From positions 2,790,001 to 2,854,000 of the forward strand of contig NZ_JBFRBH010000001.1 in assembly GCF_040932485.1 (NCBI RefSeq): DNA of 64,000 nucleotides. The letters run 5' to 3'. Under the pieces are notes generated by a model. The model saw nothing but the letters and a program-made list of their open reading frames with translations. It searched no databases and was not told the DNA's origin. Position 1 is the first letter of the stretch; every line of letters begins with the position of its first letter. Below are positions 43,603 to 50,616 of this stretch, one piece after another. Position numbers and translations under genes: made by a program. This DNA comes from Gymnodinialimonas sp. 202GB13-11. GTDB lineage: Bacteria; Pseudomonadota; Alphaproteobacteria; Rhodobacterales; Rhodobacteraceae.

Positions 43603-44745
43603 TTAGGCCCCCATCAATCCCGCGTTCAGAATGCCCCGCGGGTCAAACTGCTGCCTCAACCCCCGCGACAGGCGCGCAACACCAGCAGCTTCGGGTTGGA
43701 ACACACTAACCTCGGACAGCACGGTTTCCGGGCCTTTCACCAAAGTCGCATGTCCCCCAACGCTCAGGCAAAGCTCCTGCAGCTTGTTGTGGAACTCGGT
43801 GACGCCAGCCTCTTCTGTCAAACGGACCCACGCCAAACCACCTGCCCAATCCAGCCGATAATCGAATCCAACGGTCTCATGCATCCCGGCGATCAATTCC
43901 TGCACCATGTCAGAAGGCTTCATCGAAATGCGCCAGACAGCCGCCGATCCTTCTTTAAAATCCTGAACGTCGCGCAGTCGTTTCCAAAGGTTTTCAGAGG
44001 CAACCGGATCATCGATCAGATCAATCTCACCACCGATCAGCGCCCGCAAACGCTCCGTCCGGTAGGAAACCGAGCTCTCCAATCCCTCGACCCGCAGATA
44101 GACCGCTTCGCCCGGCACGTAGGCCGCCCCATTCACGTCAAAGGGCGAGGTCGTGGCCTGCGTCATGGCCTCCAAAGCGGCGGCATCAGATTTCACCCGC
44201 ACAGCAAGAGTGGCCCCGTTCAGCTTCGGCAGAACCTTGAATGCGACCTCGCTCATCACACCAAGGGTGCCCCATGACCCCGCCATCAGCTTCACCAAGT
44301 CGTAGCCGGTGACGTTTTTCATTACACGACCACCGTTTTTGAGAACCGTGCCGCTTCCATCCACAAACCGCACACCGATCAGGGAGTCCCGGCACGCCCC
44401 CGCCTGAAAGCGCCGCGGGCCAGAGGCATTGGTGGCAACGACGCCGCCAATGGTCGAGGCGCCGTTGCGCCCCAGCAAGGCGCCCATATGGGGCGGCTCG
44501 AACGGCAGCATCTGTCCTTCCGCATCCAATAACGCCTCAATCTCTGCCAGTGGCGTACCGGAGCGCGCCACCAGGGTCAGTGCACCGGGTTCATACAATT
44601 CCACCCCCGACAGCGCAGACAGAGACAATACTTCCCCCGCATTAGGCGCACCAATCGACCGGGTGCCGCCACCGACGATCCTGAGCGGGCCCTTCGCATC
44701 CGCAATCATTCCGGCCAGCTCGGCCTCACTTGCAGGGCTCAACAT
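43603..44745 (-). CDS. glcE: Glycolate oxidase FAD-binding subunit
   Basis: Second flavin subunit of glycolate oxidase, 380 residues. FAD-binding type 4 domain: LRIVGGGTRSIG, LLGRNGASTIGGVVATNASG, and PRRFQAGACRDSLIGVRFVD. ATG 44745 has AGAGGGAC upstream; the frame extends to 44811 but crosses an intergenic hairpin. It is 78 nt downstream of glcD with the hairpin in between. Confidence 0.95.
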   Translation of the reverse strand: MLSPASEAELAGMIADAKGPLRIVGGGTRSIGAPNAGEVLSLSALSGVELYEPGALTLVARSGTPLAEIEALLDAEGQMLPFEPPHMGALLGRNGASTIGGVVATNASGPRRFQAGACRDSLIGVRFVDGSGTVLKNGGRVMKNVTGYDLVKLMAGSWGTLGVMSEVAFKVLPKLNGATLAVRVKSDAAALEAMTQATTSPFDVNGAAYVPGEAVYLRVEGLESSVSYRTERLRALIGGEIDLIDDPVASENLWKRLRDVQDFKEGSAAVWRISMKPSDMVQELIAGMHETVGFDYRLDWAGGLAWVRLTEEAGVTEFHNKLQELCLSVGGHATLVKGPETVLSEVSVFQPEAAGVARLSRGLRQQFDPRGILNAGLMGA

Positions 44746-44759
44746 CTTGCCCGTCCCTC

Positions 44760-44809
44760 TTTGTTCCAAAAAAATGCTGGGGGAGCGCGAGGGGGCAAAG
44801 TCCCCTCGC
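44760..44809. repeat. Intergenic repeat with hairpin between glcD and glcE
   Basis: TTTGTTCCAAAAAAATGC then a G-run leads into GCGAGGGG (44787-44794)/CCCCTCGC (44802-44809), an 8-bp stem. The layout resembles the element at 18577-18619 (TTGTTTCAAAATACC, G-run, GC hairpin). It could reduce readthrough from glcD to glcE. Confidence 0.5.
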
Positions 44810-44823
44810 ATTGGTCGACGCCG

Positions 44824-46269
44824 TCAGGCGGCGACATCTCTTTCCCGACGCGCTCGCGACGTCTCAAGCGGAAACACCTTCGCGGGGTTCAAAAGCCAAG
44901 CCGGGTCGAACACGTCCTTCACCCGCATCTGCGCTTCCATGTCGGCCTCTGTGAATTGTGCCCCCATCAGGTCGCGTTTCTCGATGCCGACTCCATGCTC
45001 GCCCGTCAGGCAGCCACCGACTTCAACGCATAGCCGCAGAATGTCCGCGCCGCATTGCTCACAAAGCTCCAGATCTCCGGGCTTGTTGGCGTCGAACATG
45101 ATCAGCGGATGCATGTTACCGTCGCCTGCGTGGAACACATTTCCAACCTTCAATCCGTACCTTGCCGAAATGTCCTCAATCCCCTTGAGAACACGGGGCA
45201 ATTCACTGACCGGGATCGTCCCGTCGAGGCACATGTAATCCGCCACCTGCCCCACGGCACCAAAGGCGCTTTTGCGACCAAGCCAGATGCGTCCGGCCTC
45301 TTCGGCCGTTTCTGCTTCGCGCAGTTCCACCGGGTTGTGGGACCTCGCAATCTGTTTGATCAGGCCTAGTTGCGCGTCGATTTCGGCTTCGCTGCCCTCC
45401 ACCTCCACAATCAGCAAAGCCTCGCATTCGGGATAACCCGCCTTTGCGTGCTTCTCGGTGATTTCCAGAATGGGCTTGTCCATGAACTCGATGGCGACCG
45501 GCAGAACACCCGCCTTGATAATGTCGCTAACGCAGGCACCAGCCACTTCGTTTGAATCGAAAGCAATAAGAACCGGCCGCGCGCCTTCGGGCTTGCGAAG
45601 GATGCGAAGCGTCGCTTCGGTCACCACCCCCAGCTGCCCTTCACTGCCGCAAATCAGGCCAAGCAGGTCGTATCCGCCGGAATCGAGATGCGCGCCGCCG
45701 ATCTCGATCACGTCCCCCTCCATCGTGACCATGGTCACGCCCAGAAGATTGTTCGTCGTCACGCCGTATTTCAGGCAATGCGCGCCGCCGGAATTCATCG
45801 CGATGTTGCCCGCAATCGCGCAGGCCAATTGCGAAGACGGGTCTGGCGCATAGAAGAAGTCTTCGGCTTCAACCGCGCCCGTCACCGACAGGTTTGTTCG
45901 CCCTGTCTGCACGCGGATGATGCGGTTGTCATAGTCCGTCTCCAGCACACGGTTCATGCGCGCCACGCCAAGAATAACCGAATCTGCTGTTGGCAGTGCA
46001 CCACCTGCTAGCGAGGTGCCGGACCCACGCGGCACCACGGGCACGCCCTCTTCATGGCAAACCTTCAGGGCGGCAGCGACTTCTTCGGTGTTGCTTGGCA
46101 AAATGGCCGCGAGAGGCGGGCATTTATAGGCTGTCAGCGCATCGCATTCATAGGCGAGCGTCTCTGCTTCATCGTGGATCACCGCCGATTTCGGAAGCAC
46201 CTTTTGCAGCCGTGCAACGATACGCGCTTTGCGTGCCAGAACACTGGCATCGGGCTTTGGCATTTCCAT
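44824..46269 (-). CDS. glcD: Glycolate oxidase subunit GlcD
   Basis: Catalytic FAD subunit that oxidises glycolate to glyoxylate. The 481-residue protein has the FAD-binding segments VPVVPRGSGTSLAGGALPTA and YAPDPSSQLACAIAGNIAMN, then SGGAHCLKYGVTTNNLLGV. The C-terminal VGGCLTGEHGVGIEKRDLM contains the conserved active-site His region. GAGGAG precedes the ATG. A good sigma70-like promoter with an overlapping inverted repeat lies immediately upstream. Confidence 0.96.
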   Translation of the reverse strand: MEMPKPDASVLARKARIVARLQKVLPKSAVIHDEAETLAYECDALTAYKCPPLAAILPSNTEEVAAALKVCHEEGVPVVPRGSGTSLAGGALPTADSVILGVARMNRVLETDYDNRIIRVQTGRTNLSVTGAVEAEDFFYAPDPSSQLACAIAGNIAMNSGGAHCLKYGVTTNNLLGVTMVTMEGDVIEIGGAHLDSGGYDLLGLICGSEGQLGVVTEATLRILRKPEGARPVLIAFDSNEVAGACVSDIIKAGVLPVAIEFMDKPILEITEKHAKAGYPECEALLIVEVEGSEAEIDAQLGLIKQIARSHNPVELREAETAEEAGRIWLGRKSAFGAVGQVADYMCLDGTIPVSELPRVLKGIEDISARYGLKVGNVFHAGDGNMHPLIMFDANKPGDLELCEQCGADILRLCVEVGGCLTGEHGVGIEKRDLMGAQFTEADMEAQMRVKDVFDPAWLLNPAKVFPLETSRARRERDVAA

Positions 46270-46293
46270 CGGTCACACTCCTCAAGCAATCGA

Positions 46294-46331
46294 ATTGGTA
46301 AAAATATATAACCAATATGGAAATTTGGCAA
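46294..46331 (-). promoter_or_regulatory. glcDEF promoter with overlapping inverted-repeat operator
   Basis: On the minus strand -35 TTGCCA (46331-46326), a 17-bp spacer and -10 TATATT (46308-46303) make a good promoter. ATTGGT (46294-46299) and ACCAAT (46311-46316) form an inverted repeat with an 11-bp spacer over the -10 box. The T-N11-A geometry fits LysR-type regulators and the ATTGGT arms resemble GntR-type sites, as for GlcC. No regulator gene is adjacent. Confidence 0.6.
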
Positions 46332-46397
46332 AGGAATTCATCTGCTGGCCGCGTCTCAACTTGCAGGCCGGTGAAATAGCCCCCAGAACCCAAAGCC

Positions 46398-46811
46398 ATG
46401 GAATGGGTCAAGGTCTTGCATCTGTTGTGTGTTCTGGGGTGGATGACCGGCATCTTCGCCGCCCCAAGGGCCATCATTTTCTGGAAACGGGAATATGCTG
46501 CAAGCGGGCAGTTTGGCCCAACGGGGGACCTGACGATCCGCATCTATCGCTTCTCCCTCGGCCTAGGGGTCATCGCGATTCTCTCTGGCCTCTACCTCGC
46601 GCACCTTTGGGGTTGGCCCACCTGGAGCCATGCCAAGATCGCGGTCGTTGCTGCGCTGGCCGCGCATTACGGTTGGACAGGTCGGCTGGTCCTGCGGGCG
46701 CGTAAAGGTATCTTCACCGAAAGCGATCGCTGGCTGCGCATCTACAACGAAATCAGTGTGCTTGGGGCAATCGGGGTGCTGATCCTCGTCGTTTACAAAC
46801 CCTGGGGCTGA
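46398..46811 (+). CDS. HemJ/CopD-like integral membrane protein
   Basis: A 137-residue protein with four predicted membrane helices. MEWVKVLHLLCVLGWMTGIF, then HAKIAVVAALAAHYGWTGRL and WLRIYNEISVLGAIGVLILV with VYKPWG at the end, resemble HemJ (UPF0093/CopD superfamily), including the conserved His near residue 8 and the C-terminal VVKP-type ending. The proposed activity, protoporphyrinogen IX oxidation, is not certain because other conserved HemJ residues cannot be checked here. Divergent from glcD. Confidence 0.6.
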   Translation: MEWVKVLHLLCVLGWMTGIFAAPRAIIFWKREYAASGQFGPTGDLTIRIYRFSLGLGVIAILSGLYLAHLWGWPTWSHAKIAVVAALAAHYGWTGRLVLRARKGIFTESDRWLRIYNEISVLGAIGVLILVVYKPWG

Positions 46812-46875
46812 GCTGCGGAATGCCCCTCACACCATTGTGGCTTTCAACCTTCGCCGCACCCGGTATCGTGACCGC

Positions 46876-47226
46876 ATGAAATATCTCATTCCATTCCTTC
46901 TCCTCGCCCTGCCTGCCCACGCTGATCCCGCCGAAATCGTCGGTATCGAGGCGCAGCCCGGAGCTGATGGGTGGCGCTTTTCCGTGACACTCGCCCATGC
47001 CGATACCGGTTGGGACGATTATGCCGACGGTTGGCGCGTTGAACTTGCGGATGGCACCGTTGTCGGGGACCGCCCCCTCGCGCACCCGCATGTGAATGAG
47101 CAGCCCTTCACCCGGTCCACGTCTGGCGTTGTGATCCCTGATGGAACGACTGAGGTCTATGTCAGGGCGCGCACCAACGTGGACGGTTGGGCGGACGAGA
47201 CTACCCCGTTCCAGCTTCCGCGCTGA
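46876..47226 (+). CDS. Hypothetical exported protein
   Basis: A 116-residue protein with a short signal peptide (MKYLIPFLLLALPAHADPAE, cleavage after AHA). The mature part has alternating beta-strand character (GWRFSVTLAHADTGWDDYAD, VELADGTVVGDRPLAHPHVN) suggestive of a small Ig- or cupin-like fold. ATG 46876 is preferred over 46837 because of the signal peptide. It lies between the HemJ-like and zinc-ribbon genes on the same strand. Function unknown. Confidence 0.65.
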   Translation: MKYLIPFLLLALPAHADPAEIVGIEAQPGADGWRFSVTLAHADTGWDDYADGWRVELADGTVVGDRPLAHPHVNEQPFTRSTSGVVIPDGTTEVYVRARTNVDGWADETTPFQLPR

Positions 47227-47311
47227 AAATCGCCTTACCCGCGCCTTAACTCGATCCTGAAATCGCCGCGATGCCCCTGCAACTGTTTCCTCAATAAACG
47301 GAGGCAGTCCT

Positions 47312-47548
47312 ATGCTCGACACCTACAAACCGCACCATGCGTCCCGCAAACCCAAGGCAGCTGTTGCCACGCGCCGTTGCCATCGATGCCGCTCCAGCGG
47401 GATGTGCCCCTGTCGCACATGCGGTGGTTCGGGCAAAATCTTCGCGGGCGCGGACCGCGCCGGGCGACCTTCGTTCCGGACGTGCCAAGGCTGTTCCGGA
47501 CGCAAGCAAATGCGTTGCACCACCTGCAACGGCGCGCTCTTCCTCTGA
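47312..47548 (+). CDS. Tiny DnaJ-type zinc-ribbon protein
   Basis: A 78-residue protein with four cysteine pairs in the DnaJ zinc-finger spacing: CHRCRSSGMCPCRTCGGSG, then CQGCSGRKQMRCTTCNG, covering residues 24-74. It has no J domain, so it is a free-standing cysteine-rich finger. ATG 47312 has GGAGGCA upstream. The N-terminal 20 residues are basic. It could bind zinc and act in protein folding or RNA binding. Convergent with the LRR-like gene. Confidence 0.75.
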   Translation: MLDTYKPHHASRKPKAAVATRRCHRCRSSGMCPCRTCGGSGKIFAGADRAGRPSFRTCQGCSGRKQMRCTTCNGALFL

Positions 47549-47568
47549 ACGGTCCGGATCAGCAGCGT

Positions 47569-48537
47569 CTAAGCACGCCCTACGCCTAGCAAGGCCGCAA
47601 TCGCTGGAACCAAACCCAGCTGGTATTGCCCCAAAGCAATCCTGTCCCCGTTGACAGATAGAGAGCCCGCCTCTGGATCAAACCAGACGCCATCAGGTGT
47701 CGGGCAAACGGCACCGATCTGTTCGGCCCAATCGTGGCCAGACCATTCAGGATCGTGAAATCCGTTCAGGTAATCGACATCGACGGTGAACCAGCCACCC
47801 TTGGAAACAGCCGATATGGCCCGCTTTCGATCAAACGGAAGGCTTTTGTCCATGCGGATCATGTCCAGCCGCTCGGCACGATCCTTCAGGGCCGCGAACG
47901 GCGTCGGGTCGGGGCCATTCACCGCATTCAGCCAAAGCAGCCGAAGCCGATGATCCGGCAGGCAATCCCAATCGGGCAGTGAAAGGCTTTGCAAGCGTAA
48001 CTCGGTCAGCGCCGCGCAGTCCTTCAGGGCAGAGATACCTTTCGAATATCCCATGACGTAGAGTTTCCTGAGGTGCTTTAACCCCGCCAAACCCGCCAAA
48101 TTGACAGCTTTGGATGCTTTGCCTTCTCGGATAAGAGATAGCTCTTCCAATTCAGGCCAACCGGCCAAAACCTCACCCAACGAGTACGCGGCACGGACCT
48201 CAAGATTGGCGGATTTCAGTTTGGTGAGAGACGCCAAGGGGGCTACGTCAGCGATTGCCGGAACGCCGTAATGCACATCGAGATGCTGCAGATCCGGAAG
48301 CGCCCGTAGCCCTTCCAGATCAACGGTTATACGGTGATCCATCGCAGAGTAGAGACGCAAACGCTTGGACGGGTGGGCCTCAAAGATCGCGTTGAGCGCC
48401 CCGAGCACATCGTCAGGTAGAGTTGCGAATTGGTCTGACAGGCATTGCAGCGTAATGTGGGCTGCATCATCGCCATGAAGATCACGTTCGACACGTTTCA
48501 AGTCGTCGACAGTTGCGGCGGGCAGCTCGACAATCAT
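47569..48537 (-). CDS. Leucine-rich-repeat-like protein
   Basis: A 322-residue cytosolic protein with irregular LRR units: LEGLRALPDLQHLDVHYGVP, VAPLASLTKLKSANLEV, LAGLAGLKHLRKLYVMG and CAALTELRLQSLSLPDW. The C-terminal ~100 residues lack repeats (GGWFTVDVDYLNGFHD). It follows the last gene of the MoxR-DUF58 operon by only 7 nt, so it may be cotranscribed. No function known. Confidence 0.7.
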   Translation of the reverse strand: MIVELPAATVDDLKRVERDLHGDDAAHITLQCLSDQFATLPDDVLGALNAIFEAHPSKRLRLYSAMDHRITVDLEGLRALPDLQHLDVHYGVPAIADVAPLASLTKLKSANLEVRAAYSLGEVLAGWPELEELSLIREGKASKAVNLAGLAGLKHLRKLYVMGYSKGISALKDCAALTELRLQSLSLPDWDCLPDHRLRLLWLNAVNGPDPTPFAALKDRAERLDMIRMDKSLPFDRKRAISAVSKGGWFTVDVDYLNGFHDPEWSGHDWAEQIGAVCPTPDGVWFDPEAGSLSVNGDRIALGQYQLGLVPAIAALLGVGRA

Positions 48538-48544
48538 GTCTGCC

Positions 48545-50614
48545 TCACGCCCGCCCCTCGCGAAGCCAACCTGCCAGCATCAGGGTTGCGGCAATCACTA
48601 GAAACAACCAGGCCGAGACCAAGGGTGTGACCGCCACATCGGTCGTTACGTAGGCCTCGCGTGTCGTCAGACCCAGCCAACCGCGGCCATGGGCCACCCT
48701 GCCCTCACCCACGCGACGGATATCGGGCAAGCCCTCTTCCAAACGGAAGGTCCGCCCGCCGGTTGCCTCGGCCAAAGGATCAATCTGATCCGAACCGGCT
48801 ATCGTTACCTCAAACTCGCGCGGGGCGGCGGGACCCAACGCAATGACGCGTTCCAGATCGCCTTCGACCAGCCGATAAAGGCCCTGCTCCGCCCCTTCGA
48901 TTTCGGCCGTGAATGCACCGGGAGAGGTCTCCTCAAGCAGCACTTCAATCTCTTCGCCATCCGGCGTTGTGACCGTGACGGCCCCGACTTCATCGGCCAA
49001 GGTCCGGCGTGTGATCAGGATGGTCTGGCCGTCGACTTCAGCGGTCAGGGCCTCTTCCTCAAGATCCGGCTCACCCATCATCCAATGGGCCAGACGGCGC
49101 AACAACTCCAACTGCGGGCCGCCGCCCTCATAACCGCGATCCCACAGCCAGGCATGGTCGGAGGCCAGTAGCGCAACACGCCCCTCCCCCACACGGTCCA
49201 GCATCAGAAGCGGCGCACCGTTTACGCCCTCCATCACCGTTTGCCCGCCTTGCTCGGTCAGCTCGATCTGCCGGAACCAACGGCCCCACGGGTCGTCGCT
49301 TGTGGGCAGCGGCGTATGTTCCATCTCCAGCCCAGTTGTGACCGGGTGGCGCGCGCCCAATTCACTAATGGTCGGCAGGTAAGGTTCTTCCAACACGCGC
49401 GCGGTGGGCCGCCCTGGCAAGATGTCCGCCAAGGGCGTTCGGAACAGCGAGGACGCGCCCGCGAAATCGGGTCCGGCCGCCAGCAAAAGCGCGCCACCGT
49501 CTTCGACATACCTGCGGATATTGTCGAGGTAGAGCATCGGAAGGATCCCCCGCCGCTGGTAGCGGTCGAAGATGATCAGGTCGAATTCATCGACGGCTTC
49601 CATGAACAACTCGCGCGTCGGGAACGCGATCAGCGAGAGTTCCGAGACAGGCACTCCGTCCTGACGGTCGGGCGGGCGCAGGATGGTGAAGTGGACAAGA
49701 TCCACAGACGGGTCAGACTTCAGCAGATTGCGCCAGGTGCGCTGGCCGGGATGCGGCTCACCACTCACCAGAAGAACGCGAAGCCGGTCGCGGATGCCGT
49801 TGATCTGCACGACAGCAGCGTTGTTGCGCGTCGTCAGTTCATCGGCGGCTTCAGGGACCGTGAACTGGATCACGTTCTGACCGGCGTGTTCCAGCGTCAG
49901 TGGCAATTCCAGGCTTTCACCAACGGGAACGGTGTAGGTCTGAGGCGCCCCCCCATCAACGGAGATGACAATGTCTGACCGCCCACCAATGACCGCGGGC
50001 GGCAACGCGCCCTGATCTTCGATCCGTAAGGTCAGGGTCAGTTCTTCGCCAATAATTCCAAAGGCAGGCGCCGTCTCGATCACCAAGCGCCGGTCCCAAT
50101 CCGTCTCACGCCCCGTGATCAGCGCGTGGATCGGCGCGGGCATGTCCGGCACCAAATCTGCGTCATGCAGACGGCCATCTGTGACCAGCAGAGCACCGGC
50201 GACACGGGCGCGCGGCTCCTCTGCCATCATCCGCTGCAATTCAGCCATCATGAGGGTTCCGGAATTGTCCTCCGCATCGCGCACACGGGCGATGCGGGGC
50301 TCCATCCCAAGGCCTTCAATCTCAGCTTCCAAGGCCTCCAGCGCCTCAGCCGTTTGTTCGGGTCGGTCGCTGATCCGCTGTGATGCGCTTTCATCGACGA
50401 CGACCAGAACGATATCCGTCAGCGGCTCCCGTTCTTCGTTTTGCAAAGACGGGTTCACCAGCGCGGCCAGAAGCGCCACACCCGCCAGCAGGCGATAGAA
50501 CCAGCCAGACAACCCGCGCCAGATGCCAAGCGCCGTGATCAGCACCAGCGCAATCCCAAGCCCGTAAATCACGGTCCATTGCAACAAGGGGTCAAACAGG
50601 ATCAGATTTTCCAT
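48545..50614 (-). CDS. Membrane protein with VWA-like and glutamine amidotransferase-like parts
   Basis: A 689-residue protein, member of the MoxR/DUF58 operon. Two N-terminal transmembrane segments (VIYGLGIALVLITALGIW; LLAGVALLAALVN) precede a VWA-like domain (DIVLVVVDESASQRISDRPE). A class I glutamine amidotransferase-like fold follows (LRVLLVSGEPHPGQRTWRNL, DLIIFDRYQRRGILPMLYLD, GALLLAAGPDF). A C-terminal membrane anchor (VTPLVSAWLFLVIAATLMLA) closes the protein. It is 2 nt from the DUF4159 gene. Probably part of an envelope complex with the MoxR ATPase; exact role unknown. Confidence 0.75.
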   Translation of the reverse strand: MENLILFDPLLQWTVIYGLGIALVLITALGIWRGLSGWFYRLLAGVALLAALVNPSLQNEEREPLTDIVLVVVDESASQRISDRPEQTAEALEALEAEIEGLGMEPRIARVRDAEDNSGTLMMAELQRMMAEEPRARVAGALLVTDGRLHDADLVPDMPAPIHALITGRETDWDRRLVIETAPAFGIIGEELTLTLRIEDQGALPPAVIGGRSDIVISVDGGAPQTYTVPVGESLELPLTLEHAGQNVIQFTVPEAADELTTRNNAAVVQINGIRDRLRVLLVSGEPHPGQRTWRNLLKSDPSVDLVHFTILRPPDRQDGVPVSELSLIAFPTRELFMEAVDEFDLIIFDRYQRRGILPMLYLDNIRRYVEDGGALLLAAGPDFAGASSLFRTPLADILPGRPTARVLEEPYLPTISELGARHPVTTGLEMEHTPLPTSDDPWGRWFRQIELTEQGGQTVMEGVNGAPLLMLDRVGEGRVALLASDHAWLWDRGYEGGGPQLELLRRLAHWMMGEPDLEEEALTAEVDGQTILITRRTLADEVGAVTVTTPDGEEIEVLLEETSPGAFTAEIEGAEQGLYRLVEGDLERVIALGPAAPREFEVTIAGSDQIDPLAEATGGRTFRLEEGLPDIRRVGEGRVAHGRGWLGLTTREAYVTTDVAVTPLVSAWLFLVIAATLMLAGWLREGRA

Positions 50615-50616
50615 GT

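Noticed and set aside
42396-43709. Plus-strand ORF of 437 codons opposite glcF
   Set aside because: Shadow of the glcF reading frame; composition is His/Arg-rich and not protein-like.
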